DNA from: Tillus elongatus
Lineage: Eukaryota; Arthropoda; Insecta; Coleoptera; Cleridae
Length of the DNA stretch: 64,000 nucleotides
Reading direction: 5' to 3'
NCBI GenBank assembly: GCA_964006375.1
Contig: OZ023268.1
Coordinates: 81,170,335 to 81,234,334 of the forward strand
Made by a program: the position numbers and the translations under genes. Each line of letters begins with the position of its first letter. Within the stretch, counting starts at the first letter, position 1. Shown here one piece after another: positions 44,219 through 56,087 of the stretch. The notes under the pieces were generated by a model. That model did no database searches. It had not been told where the DNA came from and saw nothing but the letters and a program-made list of their open reading frames with translations.

Positions 44219-46642
44219 GAGTGTCCCAAACTGGATGGGAATGTATTGCTGTCTCCGTTATTATTAAAGATAGAAAGACAGTTAAATTAGCAATGTTTTG
44301 TAGAATTTCATGGTCGTTCCAAATATGACTTGTGTTTTGCCCTGTCTCTTTTCGTTTTCGAGTTATTTTTAAAAAAAGTTGTCGATTTCTTTTTTTTTTA
44401 AGATCTAAGTAGGCGTTGAATTGACATGCTAAGACTTGCACATTATCAGGACACTTTTTACACAGTAATATTGTTGTGCCATGTAGGCCATGAAGTCAAC
44501 AATACACTTCTACTTTTCACAATAACAAAACCTGGCAATAACAAATAGAAACTTAAACTCGGAACTCAACAAATATTAAAATAGAAAGTTAAAAATACAC
44601 TAAATAGAGAATTGTTCAATATGGCCACCGTTTTGTTCAATGCACTTTGTACACCTTTTTGAAACATGCCTGCAAACTCTGGTGAGGGTGTTTTGGTTAA
44701 TATGATTTATAGCTTCCGTGATTCTGTTTCGTAATTCATTGATATATTGTGGTGGATCGAATTTATACACATCACTCCTCAGAGTACCCCAAAAATATAA
44801 ATCCATGGGTGTTATATCAGGACTTATAGCACACCAATAAACTGGCCCATTGTTACAAATTACACGATTATTAAAATTTTGGTACAAAAATTCTTTGACG
44901 ATCCTAGCATTGTGAGCTGGACAACCGTCTTGTTGGTACCAAATCTCGTATAAATTATCATGAACTCTTCTAATTGTTGGTAAGATATCATTTCTCAGTA
45001 GACTAAGATACATTTCCCCAGTTGAATTATTTCCAAAAAAGAACGGACCAACAATGAAGTTACCTGATTTTTTTTTAAATTATCTGTCTAATCTACAAAT
45101 GAAAACAACAGTGTTTTACCTAATAAGCCGCACCAAACATTAATACCAAATCTGCCTTGCAATCGTCTTTCTTCCTTTAAATGGGGGTTTTCATTTGCCC
45201 AATAATTCCTATTATGGCGATTATACACACCACAATTTATAAATCTGGATTCATCAGTCCATATTATTTTCAAATGGAAATTTTCATCTTGCTGACATTG
45301 TCCTTGATACCAGTCGCTTAGGGTAATCGTCAACATTTAAGCCTTGTAGGTGTGTATGGATGGTAATGACTTTGTTTTAATACACGGTGTACCGTATTTT
45401 TTGGAACGTCAATTTGTTCAACATAAAACCGAACAGATTGCGGAGGGGTTTCGTTTGAAACCTGTAAGACGGCATTATTTCTTTCTTCATTTCTAGGCAT
45501 TGGTAGTTTCTTTGCGTGGAAGCTACCGTCGTTCAATAGATTGGTCACTATTCTGCGAAATATTTTGGTGTTTGGTTGTCGTCTTTCTGGGTAGTTGTTT
45601 TGATATGAATTTGCAGCTGCCTCAGTATTTCGGTTAGAACGAATATAACATTCCAACATGTCAAAATATTCTTCACTACTGATCATATTGCTGAATAATA
45701 TTTAAAATAATCAGAAAACAAACTGTTTATTACAAACCTGTAAGCCACGTGTTAAATACACCTCAAATTGTTCAGATAATTCAGATTGACAGTATTCTTA
45801 ATTGTCGCGATAGTGTTATATCCATAGCAACATTTCTTCTGTTGTTTTTCAGTTGACTTACGTTTAAAAATCAAACGATTTTCAAAGGCGTCTTCGTAAA
45901 TAATTAATCTGCTTTTTATTGAGTTCTGTTAGTAAATTTAGTTATTTACTAGGTTTACCTATTTAATTAAATTAAAACAATTTTATAGGATAATGTTGTA
46001 ATGTGAAAGATCATTTGTAATAATGGGCCGATTCATTGGTGTGCTCAAAGTTCCTATTTTTTTATCGTGATCATTACGGAACTTTATTTTAAAAGTAGAA
46101 GTCTATTGTTAGACTCCATGGCCTACTGCTTTTTGAACATTTTTTTTTTGTCATTTGTTTTCTGGTATTGGATTTCATAGCCTACTATCCTCAAAACGGT
46201 TTTTCTCAAAATTGTCAGTGCAACTGCAAGATTTCTCAATCATGTTGTACATCATTGGAAAGCTCTTTTCACAGGCTATTACATAAGCAAAAAATCCAAT
46301 ATGGCTGCCATAATAAAAACAAACCTTGATACCTGTAGCTCAAAAACAAATGACAATCCAAAGTTGAGAATAGCACAAAAAAGATTACTCTGTAAAAAGT
46401 GTCCTGATAATGTGCAAGTCTTAGATAAGTCAAATCAACGCCTACTTAGATACTGAAGAAAAAAGAAATCGACAAATTTTGTTTTTCTCTAAATAACTCG
46501 AAAACGAACAGAGGCAGGGCAAAATACAAGTCATATTTGGAACGAGCATGAAATTCTACAAAACATTTCTAATTTAACGGTCTCCCTATATCTAATAATA
46601 ACGGAGATAGCAATACATTCCCATCCAGTTTGGGACACACTG
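44219..46642 (-). mobile_element. DD41D mariner (rosa-like), ~250 bp TIRs, broken transposase
   Basis: Terminal repeats 44219-44467 and 46386-46642 share GTGTCCCAAACTGGATGGGA at the tips and continue to GCACATTATCAGGACACTTT. TA lies at both edges (44217-44218, 46643-46644). The left tip is 2 bases shorter. Confidence 0.88.
44600..45686 (-). pseudogene. DD41D mariner transposase, frameshifted
   Basis: Three minus-strand blocks: 45686-45330 (N-terminal helix-turn-helix region, YQNNYPERRQPNTKIFRR), 45336-45088 (IIWTDESRF with catalytic Asp 1; NRHNRNYWANENPH) and 45013-44600 (WYQQDGCPAHNARIV with Asp 2; SPDITPMDLYFWG with Asp 3; NGGHIEQF end). There are 41 residues between Asp 2 and Asp 3. Frameshifts lie near 45330 and between 45088 and 45013. 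All three catalytic Asp codons survive, so decay is recent. Confidence 0.88.
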
Positions 46643-46739
46643 TATTGTCGAAAAACTTTACAGTAAGGATTTTGAATACATCAATTGTAAGCGCAGAACC
46701 ATTTTCCAATCGCTCAGCAGAATCCTATGTCGGTACTGG

Positions 46740-46910
46740 TCCAATATTACTCGCTATCAGACAAATGGCAAGAGTTTTATATGTCAAATGGCAAGAAGAG
46801 TGGGCCGATTCTGATGAAAGCATATACTTATTCGAACTAATTCCAAATATCAATGACTGAATAGAATGCTGTCAGGTCAAGCTAGAAAGAAACACCACTC
46901 TTCTAAGCAG
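46740..46910 (+). pseudogene. RNase H/R1-type LINE C-terminal fragment
   Basis: Reads MARVLYVKWQEEWADSDES and LFELIPNINDWIE (after a stop), the WQxxWxxSxxxRxxxxLIPxxxxW pattern near the end of R1/jockey-type ORF2 proteins. No flanking domain survives. Confidence 0.55.
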
Positions 46911-47292
46911 TCAAGCCAGCATTGGTGCTGGTGTGCATCTGCAACCTATCGGTAGAGACGATCCTATATGTGCAATTTGCAACATTATAGACACTCCCTG
47001 GTCAGACACTGCTTGGTCAGGACCTGTATCGGCGGACATATTTTCGTGGATTCCAAAAATAATAAATGCCTCTCTTCTCTGTCTCTGTTCAAATTCAGAG
47101 AGCATAGTGTCCATATCAGTAAGTGCTGCGGGCCGACCTCTAGCATTCTTTTCAAGATTAGACTGTAAGACGCATAGATCTGACATCAATTCAGGTATTT
47201 GATTCTAGTGTTCTTGCAACGTATCAGAATCCGTAGAAATTGTCGAGCTGCATCTGTCAACTGCCTCCCTTAGCAAAGACTGTGCCGCCATT
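46911..47292 (-). pseudogene. LINE ORF1-like fragment
   Basis: From ATG 47292 on the minus strand: MAAQSLLREAVDRCSS, one stop, then a probable coiled coil (MSDLCVLQSNLEKN) and DTMLSEFEQRQRREAFIIFG. The ExExRxRRxxxIIFGI pattern is typical of the region after the coiled coil in non-LTR ORF1 proteins. It is followed by QGVSIMLQIAHIGS and then lost. Confidence 0.55.
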
Positions 47293-48414
47293 ATGCTAAC
47301 CTGCTTTAGTTTTATTTACTTTAGTTAATTGAGGATGACTTTTATGTGGCCCAACGTGACTGTATCAGCATTGGGTTCAGCGACCGATATAGCTGATTCT
47401 TCAGCAGGACTTCTACGTTGCTTCCGCACCAGAGTATATTCTAGGGCAAAACCAAGAGTCAGAATTGTCTAAAATGTAATTTATATCAACGGCCGATAAT
47501 ATCACACACCTTCCGTTAATCTACAAAGTACAGCTCTCCAAAGTACAGCCCTGTCAAATTCCAGACATTTTAAATGTATTTAGTTATATTTTATATTTTA
47601 GCAAACTGATAATGTTTAAAATTAAAATCCGTAGTCATTCGCCTCACAAATTATCGCCCACAGTCACTCACCTCAAGGGAAAAAAAGGACAAAGCTGATA
47701 ACGGTCTTTACAAGAGAAGATGCACAACGAATAAATTGAATGTTGATTCAAAGTTCTGCTGTGATACAATAAGTAAAAATAGATTAAGTTTCATTTACAC
47801 CTAAAAGTAAACTATAGCTGTCACAATCACAGAAAGTTACAGAATTTAATTCAACCTTACAACTCGAAGAAATACTGGCTTAAAGCAGGACACAGTTTAC
47901 ATACGTATCGGACACACGAGATTTGTTATAGTTGAACGTCCCAAAACAAAGCCATGTTGAGACTTGAAAATGTAACCCTTTACAAGTGGATAAATGTGAT
48001 TATATAAGCAAATTTCAAAAATCTATGCAAAATTTTACAACCTCGGCTATGGGACGATAATTTGTAAATCAAGTTTGATCGTCACTCTTTAGCACGGGAC
48101 AAATTTTGGCTTTTTTCCCATAAGTCTGGAAACGAACCTATAGAGATTGATAAGCTTATAATTGTAGAGAGCGAAGTGCTAAGAACGTGCACACAATCCT
48201 TTACAAAAAAAAGGTATCATATCGAGACCCTAAGTGAATTTATCATGCAACTTTTTGGATGCTTGAACTATATTTTCTGGTATAAAAAAAAGGGATATCA
48301 ATTAAAGTATTTGATTCAAAATTTAAACTGAAATTGTATAAAGGAATGTTATTCACGGTTGGCATGGTATAAATGCTGTTGATCTTTGGGTGTTTTTTTT
48401 TTCATTACTTCATA
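47293..48414. other. Unassigned stretch
   Basis: No coding or repeat family was recognised. Confidence 0.35.
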
Positions 48415-48416
48415 TA

Positions 48417-50698
48417 CAGGGTGAATCATAAGTGGTGACCAAAAATGAAACCCCATGTTCTTTGAACAATTTTAGAGAGGGTATGTCCTATAAAAAATGT
48501 TCCTATAATGCTTCATTAAAAAGAGACATGGTGTTGAAGTTGAATTTCAAAAAATAAAATTTCCCAATTTTTTAAAATGTAGCACATCTATTTTGCTGAA
48601 ATTTCGCATGTGTAGGCTGCTATGTAAGGCGCGTATTCTACCATAACAATTGAATCGGCTTATCCAGCAGTGCGGCGCGCGTACCCACATATCATTGGTT
48701 ATCCCTCAAGAAAAAAACGGGTAAGCCAATGATATTTTTTTTTTCATTTTTTGAATCTTACTTTCATTCGTGAACAAAATGACTCTCTGGATAATTTTCT
48801 GTACGACGCTTATTTTACGAGTAAGCAATCAATGAATCAGGTAAGTGTTTTAGAGCACAGTTCGTAATTTTTAACCAGTCGTTGTTTGGTAGAAAATCGC
48901 AATGATACACTTTTATCAGGCTAGTAATTTTCATATTACAATAAATGTTCAAAAATGCCTCCATTGGCCTGAATACGCGCACGACATCTTTTTAATATGG
49001 AAAATGTAATGTCTTGAGGATTCATTGTTGCTTGAATATGACGCAAAGCATTATTTATCAGTTGTTGTAGCTGCTCTGGTGTATTTATTTGTTCACTGTA
49101 GACCAGTCGCTTAAAATCACCCCAAAGATAGAAGTCAAGTGGGTTTAAGTCCGATGATCTTGCAGGCCAATGTATTGGTCCAGTTCTGCCAATCCATATT
49201 TCATTATAATGTTCATGTAGCCATGTAACAACGTTTCGACTATGATGCGCTGGTGCACCGTCATGCTGATACCACATTATACCTCTTGTTGCTAGTAAAA
49301 TGTCATCTAGAATGTTTTCTACACGGTTTTCTAGGAGCGCTAAGTACGAAGATCCATTTAAACGTTGTGGCAGGACTTCCATGAACAGTGAGCCGTTAAA
49401 AATACCACACCATAAATTAATAGAAAATCTATGTTGAAATGTGCGTGTCCTTGTTGCATGTGGATTTTCCAATGACCAGACATGCTCATTATGAGAATTA
49501 TAAATACCATTTCTTGTAAATGTTGATTCGTCAGACCAGAAGATTAGATTAGGGAATAAGATATTTTGATTGTTCATTTCCAACATCCATTCACAAAAGA
49601 CTCGTCGATGCACATTATCTCCAGGTAGAAGGCAATGAACATTCTGTCGATGATATGGATGTAAGGCTTCTCGATGTAAAGTTCTCCAAACAAAGCTTTG
49701 AGAATATTGTAACTGCGTCGCAATCCTCCGAGTACTTGTAGAAGCTTGATCCATTACTGCATCCACCACTCTCTCTTCGTCTTCAAGTTGATGTTGTCTT
49801 CCACCATTAGCTCTAGCGTCAGGACGTTGTCCAATAAAAACCCTTGGTGTAGGTTGACGGCGAGTGGGAAACCTACGTTGATATTCCCGACAAGCAGCTA
49901 GAGCATTTCCATCAGCATATCCGTAGATAAAAATTATATCTGCATACTCTTCTGAGGTGTACTCCATTATAAGAAGTAAAATAGTAGAAACTTTTGCAAT
50001 TTTATAAAGTTTACCACTTACACCTATTCAAAATAATAACTTCTTAACCTAAACGTCAAGTGACACTTAATGACAACTTTGGCAAACCAGACTACTACTT
50101 ACAAAAATACAACAAAGACAACAAAGATAATCGTCGTACAAAAAATTATCAAGACATTAAATTTTCAATATTAAAAGGATGTCGTGCGTGTTCAGGCCAA
50201 TGGAGGCATAAAAGTGTATCATTGCGATTTTCTACCAAACAACGACTGGTTAAAAACCATGAACTGTGCTCTAAAACACTTACCTGATTCATTGCTTACT
50301 CGTAAAATAAGCGTCGTAGAGAAAATTATCAAGAGAGTCATTTTGTTCACGAATGAAAGTAAGATTCAAAAAATAAAAAAATATATCATTGGCTTACCCG
50401 TTTTTCTTGAGGGATAACCAATGACATGTGGGCACGCGCGCCACTGCTGGATTAGCCGATTCAATTGTTATGGTAGAATACGCGCCTTACATAGCAGCCT
50501 ACACATGCGAAGTTTCAGCAAAATATATGTACTACGTTTTAAAAAATTGGGAAATATAATTTTTTTGAAATTCAACTTCAACACCCTGTATCTTTTTAAT
50601 GAAGCATTATAGGAAAAAATTTTATAGGACATACCCTCTCTAAAATTGTTTAAAGAACATGGGGTTTCATTTTTGGTCACCAGTTATAAATCTCCCTA
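48417..50698 (-). mobile_element. DD41D mariner with ~500 bp TIRs and intact transposase
   Basis: TA target duplications lie at 48415-48416 and 50699-50700. The outer inverted repeats run from CAGGGTGAATCATAAGTGGT (left) to its diverged complement (right), inward to ATGATACACTTTTA (48923) and TAAAAGTGTATCAT (50207). The right arm continues inward with an inverted copy of the transposase 3' end (50130-50206, matching 48950-49020). About 42 bases between arm and ORF end are missing on the right. Confidence 0.9.
48936..49967 (-). CDS. DD41D (rosa-like) mariner transposase, intact, 343 aa
   Basis: An uninterrupted ORF encoding a cut-and-paste transposase of the IS630/Tc1/mariner superfamily, which acts on the element's inverted repeats in the nucleus. 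N-terminal helix-turn-helix region about residues 1-110 (YQRRFPTRRQPTPRVF; RRIATQLQYSQSFVWRTL). Catalytic residues D146 (FWSDESTF), D236 (YQHDGAPAH) and D278 (SSDLNPLDFYLWG), with 41 residues between the last two. Internal conserved FSINLWCGI and C-terminal NGGIFEHLL. The length matches the group's usual 330-350 residues. Start ATG is at 49967 (MEYTSEEYADI), the usual beginning of these proteins. SSDLNP replaces the commoner SPDLNP. It may be functional, which is inference. Confidence 0.93.
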   Translation of the reverse strand: MEYTSEEYADIIFIYGYADGNALAACREYQRRFPTRRQPTPRVFIGQRPDARANGGRQHQLEDEERVVDAVMDQASTSTRRIATQLQYSQSFVWRTLHREALHPYHRQNVHCLLPGDNVHRRVFCEWMLEMNNQNILFPNLIFWSDESTFTRNGIYNSHNEHVWSLENPHATRTRTFQHRFSINLWCGIFNGSLFMEVLPQRLNGSSYLALLENRVENILDDILLATRGIMWYQHDGAPAHHSRNVVTWLHEHYNEIWIGRTGPIHWPARSSDLNPLDFYLWGDFKRLVYSEQINTPEQLQQLINNALRHIQATMNPQDITFSILKRCRARIQANGGIFEHLL

Positions 50699-50700
50699 TA

Positions 50701-51496
50701 GTATCAAAGTCGTCTGGCGTCAGAGCTACGGCATTTTAAATTTCGCGGAACGTTGTTAGCATGACCGCGTTTTCTAGGTCACCTATATAATCAATTCAAT
50801 ATCACCTCAATTCATTATCAAAGGGTGTAGTTTTCAATTGCCCTGCCATTGAAAATGGATTGATAAATAATAAATGAATATCGGTTTCGCTACAAGGATG
50901 TCTCTGAAAGTGTATTGCCTATTATTATTATGGTACACATATATAATTGTATTATTTATTTACTTGGAAATTTTTGTTTAACAGTTAGGTATGTCGTAAA
51001 TTTAAAAAAAAACAACAATTTGGAATGTAATTCGGACGCTAAACGTCCAATTACTCCAATTACTAAATAAATAAATGCACCCTAATATTAAATTTAAATG
51101 AAACTTAATGTTACTGCGATGGCATAAACTAATATTTTAATGTAAATCTGAGGGCAGTCGCGAACGAGTATTACTTTCTCGAAATTAGATAAGAAAGCAC
51201 TACAAGTGTAAAGAAACTAACGATCGAACTTCTAGTGAAAAAATAAAACAAACTTTTTGATAGACGTTATAAATCGAAAAACTACCTACTGAATTTGTGA
51301 ATAGCATAATATGCAAGTATTACTATTCCAAAAACTGCGAATGCCCGAAAATGCAGTCAGCACAGGAGAATCTAGGTATAGTCACGTGGCGAAGATTCTG
51401 CTACTCATAGTGAAGAATAGAATAAGAAGCAACATTGGGAGTTGCCTAGATGATGAGAAGGATAGATACGCTTTTTGCTTTTCTAGATATGAAAAA
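50701..51496. other. Unassigned stretch
   Basis: AT-rich with no recognised feature. Confidence 0.35.
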
Positions 51497-51824
51497 AATT
51501 CGGGACGCAGCAGGTGCGTTATGATAAAGAATTTTCTTAAATGCTTCAAATTTGCATAACTCGGTTTTATATAAACGTAGAAAGTTGAGTTGTGGTATGT
51601 AGTAAGCTCAATCTCAATTTTGTTAAATGTAGTAAGGTACTTACCTGGGCAACATACCAACCTAATTTCATCAAAATAACTTTGTTATTTTATGAGTTTT
51701 TCCGACAAATTAAAAAACTGGTCCGATAGGGCTGGCTAACGAACTCATACAAGCCATTAATAAAAAAAAAAGATTTTTGCCGCGTTTCATCAAAATCGAT
51801 TAATAACTTTTTGAGTTATCGTGT

Positions 51825-51906
<82 letters not shown>
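51497..51906 (+). repeat. Family B 5' part, split by a gypsy insertion
   Basis: Starts TTCGGGACGCAGCAGGTGCG, keeps AACTTTTTGAGTTATCGTGT and runs into the TA run 51827-51906. The second half resumes at 53473. Confidence 0.8.
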
Positions 51907-51909
<3 letters not shown>

Positions 51910-53469
51910 CACAGCGAACACTCTGGAATGACATTTCTAGAATAGACCAGAAGTGGCAGGTATAGAATAGTCTAGCATCTGTATAGACAGTATAAATAGA
52001 CGAGCGGTACGTAGAGTAAGTTAGTTCAGTATTAAGTAGGTGTGGTGAAGAAGTGATCATAGAGTATTAAGCGAGTCAGCAGAAAGTGTTGGTGTTTAAG
52101 AATCGATCATAGAAGGCGAATAGTGGAATATAATTCTATGGACATTTAATAATAAGAGGGAAGCATTTTAGTTGACACTGGTGTTGGAAAATAGTTGGTA
52201 ATAATAAATTAGTAGTTTGGAAAGCTGAATCAACAAATCCAGAAACCCGTAGAACGTGACAACTGGTATCAGAAGTGGGATTTTCAAGCTGCTAGCAGAA
52301 ATATTTCCAGAATATTCGTTGAATAACGTGGAAATTTCTAGAATCTCTGGAAGATCAGTGTCAGCAGTAATTCATAACTGGGTGTGTTTTTGAAACAGAA
52401 TAAACTGTGTACCAGCTTTAAGCACGTATATTCCTAAGACACGTAGTGCAAGAGCCAATATGTACACCCAGCTATTGGAAATAATTTTTAAAATGGACGA
52501 AGAAGCTAAATTAGCACGAGAAGAAGCCAGAAAAAGAGATGTAGAGGCCAGAAGAAGATACGAAGAAGCCAAAGAAGAAGTGAGAAAAAGATATGAAGAG
52601 GCCAGAAGAAGAGACGAATAAGCCAAAGAAGAAATGTCGGCTGTACATGAGACTACCGGACATGCACCAGCCAGCGTGGTTTTTGGGCGAGAGTTAAGAC
52701 TTCCTTCTGATCTCGTATTTGGAAAACTCACAGATGATCCACGGTCAACTGATGAATGCATAAAAAATTTGGAAAGAAGACTATAAACCATCCAATCTGC
52801 TGTCAGAATGCATATACGAGTAGAAAGCGACCGCATGAAGATCCGTTATGACGTGCAAGCTACTTCTGCTGGTTTTAAAGAAGGATATCGTGTGTGGTTC
52901 TACAATCCAGTACGACGCAAGGGACAGTCACCGAAACTACAGAAATTATTAGAAGGTCCTTATAAGGTGGTCAAAAGGATCAATGACGTTGTCTATCGCA
53001 TTCAGAGCAGCCCGAAAAGCAAGATGAAGGTGGTCCATATGCACAGACTTACGCCATACCAAGAAATGTCAGAATTCGACCGGGACGATCGAATATAACA
53101 GGGGGGCAGTGTCACAGCCAACACCCTGGAATGACATTTCTAGAATAGACCAGAAGTGACAGGTGTAGAATAGTGTAGAACGTCTAGCATCTCTATAGAC
53201 AGTGTAAATAGACGAGCGGTGCGCAGAGTAAGTTAGTTCAGTATTAAGTAGGTGTGGTGAAGAAGTGATCATAGAGTATTAAGCGAGTCAGCAGAAAGTG
53301 TTGGTGTTTATGAATCGATCACAGAAGGCGAATAGTGGAATATAATTCTATGGACATTTAATAATAAGAGGGAAACATTTTAGTTGACACTGGTGTTGGA
53401 AAATAGTTGGTAATAATAAATTAGTAGTTTGGAAAGCTGAATAAACAAATCCAGAAACCCGTAGAACGT

Positions 53470-53472
<3 letters not shown>
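51907..53472 (+). mobile_element. Ty3/gypsy element, internal deletion derivative
   Basis: The 5' LTR is 51907-52261 (355 bp; TGTCAC...GTGACA) and the 3' LTR 53110-53472 (363 bp; last base lost). The two LTRs are about 94-95% alike by eye, apart from a 9-10 base insertion in the 3' copy. A primer-binding-site-like TGGTATCAGAAGTGGG starts at 52264, and a purine tract AACAGGGGGGCAG precedes the 3' LTR. Internal DNA is only 848 bp. It is inserted in (TA)n, so the target duplication cannot be resolved. Confidence 0.93.
52440..53098 (+). pseudogene. Gypsy remnant: charged N-terminal ORF joined to integrase C-terminus
   Basis: A short ORF from ATG 52460 reads MYTQLLEIIFKMDEEAKL and then a strongly charged, repetitive EEARKR/EEAKEE coiled-coil-like stretch, with a stop at 52619. 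From about 52636 it passes into the integrase C-terminal region: TGHAPASVVFGRELRLPSD, and then 52808-53098 with a GPY/F-type module (LEGPYKVVKRINDVVYRIQ) and a MHRLTPY end. Protease, RT, RNase H and the integrase core are all missing. Confidence 0.88.
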
Positions 53473-53554
<82 letters not shown>

Positions 53555-53640
53555 ATTCAAACGGTGCTCGGTTTCTGGTTTTAGGGGGCCCAAATTCGCG
53601 CTCATTTGAAAATTTTTTGGCAAAGTCTCACCATCGATAC
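53473..53640 (+). repeat. Family B 3' part after the gypsy insertion
   Basis: TA run 53473-53552, then the diverged block GGGGGCCCAAATTCGCGCTC near 53583, in the orientation expected for the second half of the copy begun at 51497. Confidence 0.75.
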
Positions 53641-53699
53641 CTTTCTATTAATTTTGATGAATCAATGCGTAAAACACTTCGTATTTTTATAGACTTGGA

Positions 53700-53834
53700 A
53701 AATAATTTTTATTAGTGAATTTTCTTTAAAAAAAAACTAATGAGGAGATCGCGACTTTTGAAAAAATTTCCTCAAATGAGCGCAAACTAGGCCCCCTAGA
53801 ACGCTTATCCGAGGTCAGTTTCAATTTTTATATG

Positions 53835-53923
<89 letters not shown>
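53700..53923 (-). repeat. Family B 3' part with (TA)n, inverted
   Basis: Decayed hairpin at 53715-53745, then GGAGATCGCGACTTTTG, GAGCGCAAACTAGG and GAGGTCAGTTTCAATTTTTA, and the TA run 53836-53923. Confidence 0.85.
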
Positions 53924-53925
<2 letters not shown>

Positions 53926-54365
53926 TGTCCCTATTTTTAATGTTCACTATTGAGATTTCGTAAACGGTAAGCGATTCAAAGTTTGTTAAAATACAAAAAA
54001 GTTGCGGAATTTTACGATCATTTTGAATATCTAAATAAACCAAAAAAAATTGATCGTTTCAGAAGTATTTAAAAAAAACTTAAAAAGTTTGATTTTCAAA
54101 ACTGTTAATAACTGTTTTTCTATTACAACAATCATTTCCAAATTTGGTAGCATCATATTTTATAACGTATATAATTTTTTACTTTTTTGCCTCGGCCTAC
54201 AATTTTGAAAAATATGATAGTTTACTTTCGTTTTTCTAATGGGCGCCACATTGAATCTTCGCATAAAAACAATAAAGAAAATTATTCTTTTCACAACGTA
54301 TAACATAATCATACCGTTCTCTTCTAAAAATATTTGAAAAATCAGAAAAACCTTTATTAAACAGA

Positions 54366-54666
54366 ATAAATCAAGTTGCCTTGGTTTTAGCAGCATATGA
54401 CATTTAACTGACAGATGCTTGAAGTTTGTTGTCACTATAGTTTGTTGGAAACATTTTTGAACAGAATAATCAAATTTCGTTGATTTTAATGGCATACAAC
54501 GTTTATCTGACAGATGTTTAAAGTTTGTTGTCATTATAGTTTGTTGGAAACATTTTTGTACAGAATAATCAAATTTCGTTGGTTTTAACACAAATGCAAC
54601 GTTTAAGTGACAACTGTTTGACGTTTGTTGTTGTCATTATAGATTGTTGGAAACGTTTGTAGCAAC
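54366..54666 (+). repeat. ~99 bp tandem repeat, 3 copies
   Basis: Units start AATCAAGTTGCCTTGG/AATCAAATTTCGTTGG at about 54367, 54466 and 54565, and share GTTTGTTGTCATTATAGTTT and GTTGGAAAC. The array lies between the left TIR and the transposase start. Confidence 0.88.
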
Positions 54667-54673
54667 CTTTCTC

Positions 54674-55680
54674 AGGATGAAAAGATATTCGATCGACGAA
54701 AAAAGAGATATGTACGATTTGTACATTCAAAATCACAGACATGGAATTGAAGCCCCCCAACAATACTACTTAATGTATTCAGAAGAAGCTCAGCCCAGTA
54801 GAATGGAGTTTTTACGCATTTCAAAAAATATAACTGAGCAGAAAGAAATACCAAGTAACACCCAAAATTTACTCTACTTATGTTCTTGCATAGATAGATT
54901 TGAATCCGAAAAAATCAATAAGGCCAATTTAGAGAGAGTGCAGGATATGGACATCAGATGTGCAAAGAATCCTGAAGAAAAACAAATAGTATGATTATTA
55001 ATTTAAAATAGTTCAAAAACTACATCTTTGGGATTCAGATGGAAGGACATCTTTTTGTCGCTAGTTCCAAGAAAAGTTCCACCAAGATCCGATTTTTACT
55101 AGAAAATTATCTGGAGTAAAAAGTTGACTTTTTCAAACTGCGGACTTTTGAATAGGAGAAACAAACATCATTACGCAACAGAAAATCCGCACTTGTTTAT
55201 GCAAACGAGGTCACGTGTACGCTTTTCTATCAATGTTTGGGGTGAAATGTTGGATAATAGAATTATTCGACATTTTTCCTATAATGATATAATGGACAAA
55301 AGTATCTCAATATGCTCCAGACTTAAGTTGGAAAATTTACCCCTGCATGTCTATCAGAGTATTGAATATTTCCAGAAGAATAGTGCTCCACCGCACAATT
55401 CTGTTGCGGTAGAAAAATCTTTAAATATCCCTAGTTTGGGACATGCGGATCAGTACCGTGGCCAGCTGCAAGTCCCTGTTTAAACCCCCTTGATTACTTC
55501 TTGTGGGGATTTTAAATGATAAAGTGTACCACCGTACATCTCAAAACGTGGAAAAGTTGAAAAAAAAGACTGCGTTCTGTTCAATTTAACCAAACGCTTT
55601 AAGAGCAGCTGTACATGACATGAGAAAAAGAACTGAATCATGCATTGAACAAAACGGGGAACATGTCATGTAATATTTAT
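54674..55680 (+). pseudogene. DD41D-type mariner transposase, decayed
   Basis: Starts MKRYSIDEKRDMYDLYI (ATG at 54677). Later IIWSKKLTFSNCGLLNRRNK (about 55105-55165) shows Lys-Lys where Asp-Glu is expected, so Asp 1 is lost. HHYATENPH and FSINVW follow. FQKNSAPPHNS (near 55375) has Asn for Asp 2. Frameshifts lie near 55005, 55450 and 55510. The C-terminal NKTGNMSCN-like end precedes the right TIR. Confidence 0.75.
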
Positions 55681-56087
55681 AACATTTTTTTTACCTTAAT
55701 TGTTTTCTTTAATTATATTTTTCTTGTTTTGTTCAAGTTTAAACCAAACATTAAAGTGTATTCTTATCCGAATCATTTTTTTAACCAAGGCAATTTGATT
55801 TATTCTGTTTAAAAAAGGTTTTTGTGGTTTTTCAAATATTTTTAAAGATAACAGCATTATTATGTTAAACTTTGTAAAGAGAATAATTTTCTTTATTTTT
55901 TATGCAAGGATCCAATATGGCGCCCATTAGAAAAACGAAAGCGAACTATCATATTTCTGAAAACAGTAGGCCTAGGTAAAAAATAAAAAGCTAAAAAACA
56001 TAAAAGCTAAACGTGTAGGCCGGAAATTTACGTAAAAGAATATTAGGATCTTTCTTTTTAGAAGTAACGTTAAACGGAGAGAGGTTT

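Larger units (their letters stand above)
54170..55995 (+). mobile_element. DD41D-type mariner relic with ~210 bp TIRs
   Basis: Inverted repeats 54170-54382 and 55786-55995 share ATATGATAGTTTACTTTCG-like and CTAATGGGCGCCA blocks and end inward at TAAATCAAGTTGCCTTGG. The exact outer edges are uncertain. Confidence 0.75.

Noticed and set aside
54160..54591. 143-codon minus-strand ORF with repeated KFDYSVQKCFQQTI
   Set aside because: It is the read-through of the 99 bp tandem repeat and the TIR of a mariner, opposite to the transposase.
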